64,000 nucleotides of DNA. Source: G963677085 sp963677085 (GTDB lineage Bacteria; Planctomycetota; Planctomycetia; Pirellulales; Thermoguttaceae). The stretch lies in NCBI GenBank assembly GCA_963677085.2, contig CAXXFH010000004.1, positions 4,464,001 to 4,528,000 on the forward strand, in the 5' to 3' direction. Below the pieces are notes generated by a model. The model did not search any database, was not told the origin of the DNA, and worked only from the letters and a program-made list of their open reading frames with translations. Shown one piece after another: positions 1 to 8,264 of this stretch (positions within the stretch are counted from its first letter, which is position 1; each line of letters starts with the position of its first letter). A program made the position numbers and the translations under genes.

Positions 1-1336
1 AAACATTGGGTCCTACTACGGAATTCACTATGGTGCAACTGGGGCTCAACTGGACAGGGTCCTTTAATTCGGAATCAAAGACATTTCCACGGTGTGAATT
101 TACGAGATAGTGCATATTCGCGGCTAGAAGCTTCTCCCTTGTTCCTATGTCGAACCAAGGCGACTTGAATCGATACCCAGAGATCGGATGGCCGTTCTCG
201 GTTAACCAGAGAAGAAAGCCGCCAAGGCTATCTGGGTTATGTCCAGACCCAATGTAGCGTGTGACAAGCTCAAGTTGCGCATTCCGAAACAGGTAGCAGG
301 CAGTGCTGACATCTCGGTACGTTGGGACCGTTGCCTTTTCACGAAAATCCAAAAATTCGTCGTTTGGGCCGAGATGAGCGACACCGTATTCGCTTGCATC
401 CTCGTACGAGGGAAAACTGTAAACAGCATTGGAACTGCCATGACGGCGGCCGGCGAAAGTAAGGAAATCGTCGATGGCAAATTCAAATAGGTTGTCGCCG
501 CCAATCACCAAGAGGTCGCGATAATCACCTCGACTTAAGATATTCTGTATTGCGCCGATTGGTCCTGCCTTCTCTCCTGGTTCAGTCTGCGGGTCGGTGA
601 TGGAGTCGATCGGCTTTGCGGAATCCGCGAAGCGATGCGTGACTAAGGAACTGACTTGCCCCGAATACTTCTCGTTGACCGACAAGACTATTCTGGCAAT
701 TCTCTTGGACTGTTGCACCAGTGCGATTACCCTCGCAAGGACAGGCTGCCCGCCAATCGGCAAGGTAACTTTGGAGATGTCATAGGTAAGTGGCCGAAGG
801 CGTTCCGCGTAGCCGCCACAGAGAATTATGCACGCCACATTGTCAATGGCGGCGACCGGTGCGCAGGCATTTGCTGCGAATTCTGCCAAGTATCTCCCGA
901 GGCTCGCGGCAATCTTGTATGCGACATCGCGGGGTGATGTGAAAGTGTCGCACACCAGTTCAGCACGAATCTTTTCCTTAAAGGCGCGGAGTTTTGAAGC
1001 ACCCGGTTCTTGCTCTATCATCTTTGGAGACCATGGGTGGTCTTCATGGATGAGGAAGCAAAATCGTGGCTTGCCTTTTGCTTTGGCGTGGTCGAACTCC
1101 GCTTCCGTTATCGACACATCGGAGCCATCTGGTACGAAGCCATATCGATGGGCGTATATGCCGACGAACAGGTCGCAGTCGTCAATGTCTGCAAGACATG
1201 TTTCACATGGCTCGGCTGGTCGTGACCCGAATACTTCCATGCGCCCAACCTGATAACCCAACCTCTCGATAGCTTCTTTGGCCGCCTTGCGATGCTTTTT
1301 AAGATCAAGGTACGTGGAACTGAGAAATGCTTTCAT
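1..1336 (-). CDS. DUF4062 domain fused to sugar-phosphate nucleotidylyltransferase (C-terminus cut by window edge)
   Basis: The reading frame is open for 445 codons from ATG 1336 to the left edge with no stop, so the gene is partial. Residues 1 to about 105 look like DUF4062: the start MKAFLSSTYLDL, then CLADIDDCDLFVGIYAHRYG at 47-66 and an ITEAEFDHA segment near 76-84. Residues about 165 onward look like a nucleotidylyltransferase of the glucose-1-phosphate thymidylyl/uridylyl type: IILCGGYAERLRPLTYDISK at 170-189, VIGGDN at 277-282, and the start of a left-handed beta-helix-like tail at the cut end. DUF4062 is a TIR-like fold often fused to signalling or effector modules. Its linkage to a sugar-nucleotide transferase is unusual. 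The normal signature GGxGTRLRPLT has YAE in place of xGT here, so activity is not certain. No strong ribosome binding site precedes the start. Confidence 0.8.
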   Translation of the reverse strand, partial: MKAFLSSTYLDLKKHRKAAKEAIERLGYQVGRMEVFGSRPAEPCETCLADIDDCDLFVGIYAHRYGFVPDGSDVSITEAEFDHAKAKGKPRFCFLIHEDHPWSPKMIEQEPGASKLRAFKEKIRAELVCDTFTSPRDVAYKIAASLGRYLAEFAANACAPVAAIDNVACIILCGGYAERLRPLTYDISKVTLPIGGQPVLARVIALVQQSKRIARIVLSVNEKYSGQVSSLVTHRFADSAKPIDSITDPQTEPGEKAGPIGAIQNILSRGDYRDLLVIGGDNLFEFAIDDFLTFAGRRHGSSNAVYSFPSYEDASEYGVAHLGPNDEFLDFREKATVPTYRDVSTACYLFRNAQLELVTRYIGSGHNPDSLGGFLLWLTENGHPISGYRFKSPWFDIGTREKLLAANMHYLVNSHRGNVFDSELKDPVQLSPSCTIVNSVVGPNV

Positions 1337-1596
1337 GCTAACATGCTTCTAGAAGGAACAGTCTTTCACCTCCAGACCACAACTTCGCGGCCTAACACTC
1401 AGGCGGCCGGTTTCAGAAGTCCGACTTCTGCTCGGTAGTCGCTGCGTTGTTGTGGTTTTTCTGGGGTTCCGGCTTTAGGACTGCGGTTTGGTTCGCAAAG
1501 CAAGCGACAACGAGAGCGTGTCCCATTCGTCAAACAATCGAATCGCTGGAATCTTCGCCGCTCTATTTCACAGCTTTGTCGTGATCGTTTGTCAAT

Positions 1597-1833
1597 TTAC
1601 ACCGATGCTTCGAGCATCGCGATAATCCGGTTAATGTCATCCTGAGACAATGAAGAAGCGTCCGCTATAACACCATGCTTTGCGTCAGGACATCTAAGGA
1701 TAATTGACGTGCCTTGAATTCCTCCAATACAGCAGGTATCGGCAAAGCCTTGCTTGGAAAGTGCTTCACACAACGGGGCCAGCTGAGCCTCGGAGGTATT
1801 ACTCTTAACGTAATCTTCGATGACAACTCGCAT
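1597..1833 (-). CDS. Small protein of unknown function (78 aa)
   Basis: A short open frame begins MRVVIEDYVKSNTSEAQL and carries three cysteines in its middle, including a CC pair. An AGGAG ribosome binding site lies about 8 bases before the ATG, which is why it is called a real gene. The C-terminal part (LSQDDINRIIAMLEA) looks helical. I recognise no family. It lies on the same strand as the DUF4062 fusion, about 260 bases upstream of it, and may share its transcript. Confidence 0.6.
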   Translation of the reverse strand: MRVVIEDYVKSNTSEAQLAPLCEALSKQGFADTCCIGGIQGTSIILRCPDAKHGVIADASSLSQDDINRIIAMLEASV

Positions 1834-2044
1834 TATGTCTCGCTCCTATCGTCAGAGGGTCAATACGGCGAATTCGATAAACCGAAGTCTCTCTGGTTGA
1901 CTAGAAGCCGTTTCAAAACTGGTATTAGGTTGTTCGTTTGGCGGACACATGAACCCGAAACCGGTTTCAAACCGCCTCTAGCCGTACGCCTGCGGATTAA
2001 CAGCAAACCCGGCGTGAGTCAAGTGTAGCAGTGAAGCAACTGTG

Positions 2045-2527
2045 TTACTGAAAATCATCGAGTGGCAATGACTGTATGAAAGCCGCCAAACGGTTCGCTT
2101 CGGACTGCGACATGTCGATCGGCAAGACGATTTCGACCTGAAAATCTGCCCGCAGATTGAAGTAATGATCCAGCGTGTCATTTTGTTCTTGGTCATCAAC
2201 ATCGTCATCGACTGGAGAAAACTCAGCAGCCTCAATTTGTTCTCCCTGTGCAACACGACATGCATTGATGCTCTCGACGGTCCAGACAAATCGAGATGGC
2301 CAGCCACGCCGGCCTTCGATGTATTTGCCACACTCGACACGCTGAAGCTCCCGAAAACCTGCAATCAATGCTGGCTTTCGGATTGAGGCCCCGTCGTTCC
2401 CAAGCAGCGAGAGCATCCGATGTAGTTTAGTTTCCGTTTGGTTCCGTTGGCGAGCACCCATTTCGTCGCAAATAGCACGAACGGCGTCATTAGCGAGATA
2501 GGCCGCCTTGAGTTCTTCAACGTTCAT
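2045..2527 (-). CDS. Protein of unknown function (160 aa)
   Basis: The start MNVEELKAAYLANDAVRAI is preceded by AAGGAG at good spacing. The protein is mixed helical with an acidic stretch near the middle (SPVDDDVDDQEQND) and a C-terminal part that reads like an alpha/beta segment (FQVEIVLPIDMSQSEANRL). No family is recognised. It belongs to the run of minus-strand genes of the island. Confidence 0.6.
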   Translation of the reverse strand: MNVEELKAAYLANDAVRAICDEMGARQRNQTETKLHRMLSLLGNDGASIRKPALIAGFRELQRVECGKYIEGRRGWPSRFVWTVESINACRVAQGEQIEAAEFSPVDDDVDDQEQNDTLDHYFNLRADFQVEIVLPIDMSQSEANRLAAFIQSLPLDDFQ

Positions 2528-2645
2528 GCAATGGGTCTCCTTAAACAGCTTTCTTGTTTTTGAAAGAACCGTTGTCGGCCGCTCAGGTTCACGACCTAGT
2601 AATTCTCGTAATGGTGTCGACGAGGAGTTAACGAGACGGAATTAA

Positions 2646-3191
2646 CTACTCGTCTTCCTGAAGCGTACTTTCGATCGGATGCCATGGTGGCCCAGTACCC
2701 TCTTTGAAGCCATATTCAATTACGAATCTTCCACCGTGATTTGAAAAGCCACCGAATGCGTTCATGAACTCGACCGTCGCCTGACCTGGGTTAACACGCC
2801 CAATATAAACATCGGGGGATTCTTCCCAGCGATCGCCGCCGTCATCATATCGCATAAAAAGTAAGCATCGCCAACCTGAACCAGCACTTTCCTTCCAGCC
2901 GGACTCTTGCATTTTGTTGACGAAAGGCATTTTGAGGTTGTAGCGAGTAAATTGGTTACGAAACACAGAACCGTGCGATGGGTAACCTGAGACACGTAAC
3001 ACCTTCTCGTCGACGAGGAGAATCAACTCGCACGCATCTGGCGAGGTTGCTGCGCGGTCGGGCGTCCACTTAGCGCGGAAACCGAAACATCCACCCGGCC
3101 CCACTATTTCAAGACACTTTGCCCCGTTGGTATACGGCAGAGGAGAAAACTGACTGGCATTGATCGATTGGACCGAAAATTCCCGAGGCAT
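2646..3191 (-). CDS. Protein of unknown function (181 aa)
   Basis: I place the start at the ATG giving MPREFSVQSINASQF because GGAGG sits five bases before it; an in-frame ATG ten codons earlier lacks such a site. The protein is rich in aromatic residues and glycine (GPGGCFGFRAKW, NAFGGFSNHGGRF) and looks like a beta-rich globular domain without signal peptide or membrane segment. I do not recognise the family. The gene ends about 120 bases from the next minus-strand gene. Confidence 0.6.
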   Translation of the reverse strand: MPREFSVQSINASQFSPLPYTNGAKCLEIVGPGGCFGFRAKWTPDRAATSPDACELILLVDEKVLRVSGYPSHGSVFRNQFTRYNLKMPFVNKMQESGWKESAGSGWRCLLFMRYDDGGDRWEESPDVYIGRVNPGQATVEFMNAFGGFSNHGGRFVIEYGFKEGTGPPWHPIESTLQEDE

Positions 3192-3345
3192 GTGACCCTC
3201 CATTTGAAAACCGTGCAACAACGTTTCATTGACGATGGCCCCATACCAACCACACCCCGACAGGTTTCTACCACACCTCAGCTGGCACGGTCAACCACCC
3301 GAACGAGTGGGCATTCTTGCCTAAAGCATGAAAACACCATGGGCG

Positions 3346-3374
3346 CAAAAAGAAGCCCAGGCGAAAGCCTGGGC
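3346..3374 (-). terminator. Rho-independent terminator of the porin gene
   Basis: Read on the minus strand, an 8-bp perfect stem GCCCAGGC/GCCTGGGC with a 4-base loop is followed by TTCTTTTT. It lies 32 bases past the stop of the porin gene at 3407. Confidence 0.8.
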
Positions 3375-3406
3375 AGGTGAGAGGGTTAGGGATGTTTCGT
3401 CTCTCA

Positions 3407-4249
3407 TCAATACTCTCCCGGCAACATCATGGTCCCGTCGCAGACGTAGAATCGGATCTCGTCTAACGGGAAGTCGGTGAAAGGAATCTCTTGGATGATG
3501 GCGGGGCGTTTACCCCACACCGACACCTCATACCCAGCCGCCACACTCAGGGTGCCGTTGGTCCATTGCCCTCCCAATGATACATCAACAACAGGTATGG
3601 CCCCCGTGAAATTACGGTCGGTAACATACTGATAGCTGAGACCGGCGCGAGTGTATTGGTCTTCAAACTGGCCGTACAACCCGGAAACAGCACCCCGGCC
3701 GAAAAGCGAGAAACTTCCGATCCGCCAATCCATTTGGGCTCCGATCCTGAGCCCGTAGGCATTAAGGTTTGTGGTTTCGTTGAGTGCCAAATTTGCAAGC
3801 TTCAAGCCACGTTCTGAATCGATCATCGCCCACCGGAAGCCTCCGAAAACTCGGAGGTCGACCGTGTCGCCCTCAAGCACTCGACTGAACTGAATGTCGT
3901 GGACGTTGTAGTTCAGCGAGGAGTGTTGATAGAGGGTGGTCCCTGCCGCCCACGCAGGCCCCGTTGTATTGAATTGACCTGCGGTCGTGTTTTCCCCGGA
4001 CTCGCTCGTGTCGAAGTAGGTGTAATTCCAAGTTGCTTCCCAGCAATCGGCGAACTGGCGACCGACCCCAACACGAAAGCCATTTGCCCGGTCTGGATTG
4101 AAGTACAGGGACTCCCGATGTGAGTTCACTTGCTCCTCTAACGGAAACTCCCAGCTACTTCCCCGAACGTCCAGGTTCAGATACTCCCCGTAGCCAACCC
4201 ATTGAGCCTGCCCTGGAACCATCAGCATCAACAACAGAGCAACTTGCAT
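3407..4249 (-). CDS. Lpg1974-type outer-membrane porin
   Basis: The 280-residue protein has a short signal peptide (MQVALLLMLMVPGQAQ) and then alternating aromatic beta-strand segments such as ATWNYTYFDTSE and VDLRVFGGFRWAMIDSERG. The last resembles the conserved segment of the Lpg1974 pore-forming family common in planctomycetes. The product is expected to form a beta-barrel in the outer membrane. The ATG at 4249 is chosen because a G-rich tract lies 4 bases before it. A TTG start at 4303 would read through the tract as eight glycines, giving an odd signal peptide. The chosen signal peptide lacks a basic start, so the N-terminus may be disturbed by the tract. A terminator follows the gene. 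Confidence 0.7.
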   Translation of the reverse strand: MQVALLLMLMVPGQAQWVGYGEYLNLDVRGSSWEFPLEEQVNSHRESLYFNPDRANGFRVGVGRQFADCWEATWNYTYFDTSESGENTTAGQFNTTGPAWAAGTTLYQHSSLNYNVHDIQFSRVLEGDTVDLRVFGGFRWAMIDSERGLKLANLALNETTNLNAYGLRIGAQMDWRIGSFSLFGRGAVSGLYGQFEDQYTRAGLSYQYVTDRNFTGAIPVVDVSLGGQWTNGTLSVAAGYEVSVWGKRPAIIQEIPFTDFPLDEIRFYVCDGTMMLPGEY

Positions 4250-4253
4250 TTCA

Positions 4254-4277
4254 CCCCCCCCCCCCCCCCCCCCCCCC
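4254..4277. repeat. Homopolymer of 24 C (24 G on the coding strand) before the porin start
   Basis: An uninterrupted run of 24 C lies immediately upstream of the porin ATG, between it and the divergent ATPase gene. Long G/C homopolymers at gene starts are classic slipped-strand contingency sites in other bacteria. Here the tract would change the spacing or structure of the ribosome binding region, or the frame from the upstream TTG start. The exact length in a raw assembly is error-prone. Confidence 0.85.
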
Positions 4278-4352
4278 TTCAGAATTAAACGCACCACTCG
4301 CAACGGTTGTATCGGTTAGGCAAACCTTGCGGGTTAAGGAGTTTTCCGAACA

Positions 4353-4874
4353 ATGCCCCGGATTAACCTCTTTGGGGGTCCGGGTGTCGGCAAGAGCACA
4401 CTGGCGGCTCGAATCTTCACGCATCTGAAAGAGCGTGGAGCCAACATCGAACTGGTCCAGGAATTCGTCAAACGGTACGTCTACGAAGGCCGCCGCATCG
4501 AACCCTGGCACTACGTTTACACCTTCTCCAGCCAGTTTGATACGGAGCACCGCTTGCTCCGTGGTGGGGTCGAAACCCTTGTCACCGACTCGCCCCTTCT
4601 CTTGCAGTGCTTTTATGCCCGGCACCACGGTTGCCCCGTTCACGAGCAACTCACCCAGATCGCGCTGACGTTCGAGCGCGAACACGCCTCGGTCAACTTC
4701 CTGCTACGCCGCAGCGTGCCTTACCGAGAACACGGCCGCAACGAGCAGGAAGAAGAAGCCCAACGCATCGACGATGGCGTTCGGCAGTTTCTTGACACCT
4801 TGAATGTCCGCTACCTGGAGATCGACTGTGCGAATTCCCACCTACTTGAGCTTCTCGGCGATGGCCCTGTTTGA
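4353..4874 (+). CDS. P-loop ATPase/kinase-like protein (AAA_28 type)
   Basis: The protein starts with a Walker A motif almost at its N-terminus (GGPGVGKST, residues 8-16, K14). A LVTDSPLL segment near residue 77 fits the Walker B position. The overall shape resembles small phage and NadR-kinase-like ATPases. It opens the plus-strand operon of the island and overlaps the nuclease gene that follows. A partner role in nucleic-acid handling is inferred from context only; a nucleotide or nucleoside kinase is the main alternative. Length 173 aa. Confidence 0.7.
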   Translation: MPRINLFGGPGVGKSTLAARIFTHLKERGANIELVQEFVKRYVYEGRRIEPWHYVYTFSSQFDTEHRLLRGGVETLVTDSPLLLQCFYARHHGCPVHEQLTQIALTFEREHASVNFLLRRSVPYREHGRNEQEEEAQRIDDGVRQFLDTLNVRYLEIDCANSHLLELLGDGPV

Positions 4875-5820
4875 AAAAGACCCTGCCGAGTTCTTTCTGA
4901 AGTACCTCAGCGAAACGCGGCCCGGCAAGTTGCCACAGACGGATGCGATGAGTGTCGGTAGTGCCTTTGACGCCTACGTCAAGGCGTGTCTCCACTCGGC
5001 CATCTTCGGACCCAGTGCAGACCCAGAGTACGAATTCGGTGCCCTTTTTGAGTCTCAAGTTGAGCCACACAACCGCGACTTCGCTCTGGCGGCCGGAAAG
5101 CACGCCTTCAAGGCGTACAAGCTTACAGGGGCCTACGACGAACTGCTGACGCTGCTGAAGGAAAGCATCGAGCCGCCTCGCTTTGAAGCACGGTTGATAG
5201 GTGACATCGGCGGTGTTCCCTTCCTTGGCAAACCAGATTGCCGCTTCGTTCTCGACCGTGGTCAAGGTCGTATTTCCATCGTGCTCGATTGGAAGGTCCG
5301 CCAGTATTGCAGCCAATATGCTGCCAGCCCATCCAAGGGTTACATGCTTTGCCGTGACGGCTATTCGGGCAAGCAATCGCGGTCCCACAACAAAGAGCAC
5401 AAGCTCTATATGGCCTATGACTTCCGTGGTCTGACGATCAACCGTGGCTACATGGAGAACTGCAATGCCGAGTATGCCGACCAGTGCATCTTGTACGCCT
5501 GGTTGCTCGGCGAGCCAATCGGGGGCAACACGGTCGTCTTCATAGACGAACTCTGTGCCAAGCCCACCGGAGACAAACCACTTCTAAGGGTCGCTAACCA
5601 CCGGGCCCGCGTTCGCAAAGAACACCAAGAAAGGCTCCTCCAGCGAGTGAAAACGTGCTGGAACGCCGTGGTCAGCGGGCATGTGTTCCTCGATATGAGT
5701 CGCGAAGACTCCGACGCCCGCATCGAAACATTGAAAGACATGGCGGTTGGTTTGGCCACGGACGGGAGTGAAGAGGAAGCCTGGTTCAACGAAGTCACGA
5801 GGCCGCAGTTCAAACGATGA
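4828..5820 (+). CDS. PD-(D/E)XK nuclease, RecB/Cas4-like
   Basis: The active-site pattern is visible: GKPD (D137) followed after about 17 residues by LDWK (D154, K156), and a downstream QxxxY (Q219-Y223), the mark of RecB-family nucleases. The N-terminus (IPTYLSFSAMALFEKDPAEF) matches the substrate-gate segment of such phage exonucleases. I prefer the GTG at 4828 because GGAG lies 7 bases upstream; an ATG at 4804 would add eight residues. The frame overlaps the ATPase gene by 47 bases and overlaps the next gene by 4 (ATGA), so the genes are translationally coupled. The four-cysteine Fe-S pattern of Cas4/AddB is not seen. Likely role: DNA end processing for the element. Confidence 0.75.
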   Translation: MRIPTYLSFSAMALFEKDPAEFFLKYLSETRPGKLPQTDAMSVGSAFDAYVKACLHSAIFGPSADPEYEFGALFESQVEPHNRDFALAAGKHAFKAYKLTGAYDELLTLLKESIEPPRFEARLIGDIGGVPFLGKPDCRFVLDRGQGRISIVLDWKVRQYCSQYAASPSKGYMLCRDGYSGKQSRSHNKEHKLYMAYDFRGLTINRGYMENCNAEYADQCILYAWLLGEPIGGNTVVFIDELCAKPTGDKPLLRVANHRARVRKEHQERLLQRVKTCWNAVVSGHVFLDMSREDSDARIETLKDMAVGLATDGSEEEAWFNEVTRPQFKR

Positions 5821-6029
5821 AGATCAACCAAGCCGCACTCACCAGAATCAAGGAAGCTAAGTTTCGGCCGGGCAAAATTGCTGCCATCTTGGAAAATCTC
5901 GCCTTGATTCTCGATTCCACCGGCTCGACACAAACCCAGTTGAGCCTTGATTACCAAGACCCCGCTGACCCAGTGGAGAGCGGGGATCTGATCCCAGTCA
6001 TCACCATCGGATTGAGGGCCACCGAATGA
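5817..6029 (+). CDS. Small protein of unknown function (70 aa)
   Basis: It is linked by ATGA overlaps to both the nuclease gene and the cysteine desulfurase gene, which argues for a real, coupled gene. The N-terminal half is basic and helical (MKINQAALTRIKEAKFRPGK), the C-terminal half acidic. No family recognised. Confidence 0.6.
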   Translation: MKINQAALTRIKEAKFRPGKIAAILENLALILDSTGSTQTQLSLDYQDPADPVESGDLIPVITIGLRATE

Positions 6030-7090
6030 TCTATTTGGATAACGCAGCGAGCACCCCGTGTTGCACCACAGCGCGGATCGCCATGCGGGAAGCCTACACC
6101 GAGTATGGCAACATCCATCGTGGAATACACCGCTACTCAGAGCGAACGACAGCGGCCTATGAAGCTGCCCGCGACAAGGTAGCTCGGTTCATTGGTGCCG
6201 AGCGTGACGAGATCATCTTCACTAGTGGCACCACCGATTCGATCAACCTGCTAGCACGGGCTTGGGAACACAACATCGAGCCCGGCGACGAGATTGTGGT
6301 TACCATCCTGGACCATGATTCCAATCGTCTTCCCTGGGAGCAACTCGCCAAGCGGCGCGGGGCGAAGCTTCGGGTGGTGTCGTTGGGCCCAGACTTTGAA
6401 CCGTACTTTTGGCCACACATCACGGAACGGACAAAGATTGTTGCCTTCCCTGTCGTCAGCAATGTGCTCGGCACGGGTCCCTGGGTAGAAGAAGTCGTGG
6501 AACTCGCCCACCAACACGGGGCAATCGTGGTGGCGGATGCGGCTCAGAGCATCGCCCATTATACGCACGATGTTCGCGAGATGGGCGTCGACTTCATGGC
6601 CTTCAGCGGGCACAAGATGTATGGCCCCACCGGGATCGGCGTGCTGTACGCCAAGCACCAAGCAAGGATGAAACCGGTTGAGTTCGGTGGCGGTGCCAAT
6701 GCTTTCGAGGTGGGCACGCCGCCTATCATCCAAGCCATTGGGCTTGGAGCGGCTATTGACTACCTGCAAGAGAACAGGGCCCTTGTTCAGTCAGAGTATG
6801 CCCTGACGAACTATGCCTACATGCATTTGCGGGAGCATGTCAACATTCTCGGCCCCATGAGGCGAGGCAGCCTAATCAGCTTCGCCATGGACTACCACCC
6901 GCACGATGTCGCAACGTTGCTCGACGATCGCGGCATCGCCGTGCGGGCGGGGTACCACTGTGCCAAGCCCCTGCATCAAGCGCTCGGAATCCCTGGCTCC
7001 GTGCGTGTCAGCTTCAGCTTCACCAACACCACCAAAGAAATCGACCGGTTGGTGGATGCTCTCGATGAAGTGAAGTCTATTCTCCGCTGA
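6026..7090 (+). CDS. SufS/CsdA-like cysteine desulfurase (class V aminotransferase fold)
   Basis: The family marks are clear: start MIYLDNAASTP, EIIFTSGTTDSINLLA near 62-77, the PLP lysine in FSGHKMYGPTGIGVLY (K197), and the catalytic cysteine in RAGYHCAKPLHQALG (C312). The enzyme takes sulfur from cysteine as a persulfide for Fe-S clusters or other thio-products. At 354 residues it is about 50 shorter than a typical housekeeping SufS. No SufBCD, SufE or IscU gene is near; its neighbours are a nuclease and a DNA methyltransferase inside a mobile element, so a role in nucleic-acid or element-specific sulfur chemistry is possible but unproven. Confidence 0.85.
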   Translation: MIYLDNAASTPCCTTARIAMREAYTEYGNIHRGIHRYSERTTAAYEAARDKVARFIGAERDEIIFTSGTTDSINLLARAWEHNIEPGDEIVVTILDHDSNRLPWEQLAKRRGAKLRVVSLGPDFEPYFWPHITERTKIVAFPVVSNVLGTGPWVEEVVELAHQHGAIVVADAAQSIAHYTHDVREMGVDFMAFSGHKMYGPTGIGVLYAKHQARMKPVEFGGGANAFEVGTPPIIQAIGLGAAIDYLQENRALVQSEYALTNYAYMHLREHVNILGPMRRGSLISFAMDYHPHDVATLLDDRGIAVRAGYHCAKPLHQALGIPGSVRVSFSFTNTTKEIDRLVDALDEVKSILR

Positions 7091-7112
7091 TTCTCCACCC
7101 GGGATACACACC

Positions 7113-7844
7113 ATGAAGCATGAACTCATCTGCGGCAACTGTCTCGAAGTCCTTCCCACGCTAGGCTACTTCGATTGCCTTATCGCCGATCCGTTCGACA
7201 ATATCGGCCTGAAGTACAACAGCTACAAGGACAGGATACCTAAAGACAAATATCGCGAATTCTTGTGGCAATGCCTGAACCTCTTCGTCGAGCACGCGGG
7301 TATCTCGTGGGTCAGCTACAACGCCAAATGGACCTGGATGATGGGGTCGTTCATTGAAGACCTCGAAAGGGTACACCCCGACGTGACGGCCAAGCCATTC
7401 GTTCAGTCGTTCACCTTTGGGCAGAACAACACGCGAGACTGTGGCCCCGGGCATCGTCCCCTCGTCCGGTTACGACACAAAGGCGCTCCCTTGTATCCCG
7501 ACCACATCAAGGTGCCATCGTGGCGGCAACTCAATGGCGATAAGCGGGCCGCCGAGGGTGGCAAGGTGCCTCTGGACTGTTGGTATGAGTTTCCCCGCGT
7601 GGTCGGCAACTCCAAACAGCGCCGCCGGTGGCACAAGACGCAACTGCACGAGGGGCTTATCGAGCGATGTATCAAGCTCTCCACTCATGAGGGTGGTGCC
7701 GTTTGTGACGTGTTTTCTGGGACGGGAACGGTAGTCCGAGTGTGTAAACGCATCGGGCGGCACTCCACCTCCATCGAACTCGACCCGTTCTACTGCGAGA
7801 AGATCTCTGAAGAAAATCAGATAAAAGCACCCCTCCTTTCTTGA
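7113..7844 (+). CDS. DNA methyltransferase, beta-class N4-cytosine/N6-adenine type
   Basis: Motif IV comes first (ADPFDNIGLKY, residues 25-35) and the SAM-binding motif I last (CDVFSGTGTVVRV, about 203-215), the order of the beta class. The catalytic box usually reads DPPY or similar; here it reads DPFD followed by NIGLKY, resembling phage-type methylases with DPPDNIG. The protein has 243 aa and no recognition-rich insert or attached nuclease domain, and no restriction endonuclease is adjacent. It could protect the element's DNA from host restriction or be an orphan regulator. An extra copy of cysteine-rich segments (CLIADP, CNLF, DCWYEF) is not a recognised metal site. Confidence 0.8.
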   Translation: MKHELICGNCLEVLPTLGYFDCLIADPFDNIGLKYNSYKDRIPKDKYREFLWQCLNLFVEHAGISWVSYNAKWTWMMGSFIEDLERVHPDVTAKPFVQSFTFGQNNTRDCGPGHRPLVRLRHKGAPLYPDHIKVPSWRQLNGDKRAAEGGKVPLDCWYEFPRVVGNSKQRRRWHKTQLHEGLIERCIKLSTHEGGAVCDVFSGTGTVVRVCKRIGRHSTSIELDPFYCEKISEENQIKAPLLS

Positions 7845-7875
7845 AAAACATCGTTGTACTTATAGGAGGACATCC

Positions 7876-8055
7876 ATGATAAACGCTCTCTTTGCACAAC
7901 ACGGGATTCACCCACATTTTCACCCCGGGATGTTGGGCTACGTACTTGACGGGATTAAGCCAACCGGCGAACTCAAAACCCGGCTGGAAACCTGTGAGAA
8001 CTACCAAGCGTGCCTCGAAGACCTTTTCTATCACTTCCAAGGAGAAGCAGCATGA
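7876..8055 (+). CDS. Very small protein (59 aa) of the island operon
   Basis: An open frame from ATG 7876 encodes MINALFAQHGIHPHFHPGML and ends in FYHFQGEAA. A strong AGGAGGA site sits 5 bases upstream, and its stop overlaps the start of the next gene (ATGA). Histidines cluster near residues 9-16. No family recognised. Confidence 0.6.
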   Translation: MINALFAQHGIHPHFHPGMLGYVLDGIKPTGELKTRLETCENYQACLEDLFYHFQGEAA

Positions 8056-8264
8056 CAGGTTTTGTGACAGATTTCGTCGGCCGTGAAATCAAAGCTGGCG
8101 ACACCATCGTTTACCCCGTCCGCCGTGGCTCGGACATGTGGTTGAAAAAGTTGGTCGTTCAACAAATCGTGGACTCCCCGAGCGGTTCAGTGGTATCCGG
8201 CATGAACGATGTCGGTCGTCGTATCAGTCTCAAAAACCTGAACAACTGCATAGTGGTGAACTAA
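8052..8264 (+). CDS. Small protein, SH3-like beta fold suspected (70 aa)
   Basis: The start ATG overlaps the previous stop and has AAGGAG upstream. The sequence MTGFVTDFVGREIKAGDTIV and the later VVQQIVDSPSGSVVSGMN suggest a small beta-barrel protein, as seen in many phage-encoded small genes. Function unknown. Its stop overlaps the next start by one base (TAATG). Confidence 0.55.
   Translation: MTGFVTDFVGREIKAGDTIVYPVRRGSDMWLKKLVVQQIVDSPSGSVVSGMNDVGRRISLKNLNNCIVVN

Noticed and set aside
4251..4685. Minus-strand frame overlapping the ATPase gene and running into the poly-G tract
   Set aside because: No motif; the plus-strand frame has a Walker A motif and fits the operon.
4828..5820. Cas4-type Fe-S nuclease
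   Set aside because: The nuclease motifs fit, but the one-plus-three cysteine pattern of Cas4/AddB is missing, and no CRISPR array or other cas gene is in the window.
4353..7844. DNA phosphorothioation system (Dnd or Ssp)
   Set aside because: A cysteine desulfurase is present but no PAPS-reductase-like DndC/SspD, nor DndB/D/E or SspB/C, could be seen.
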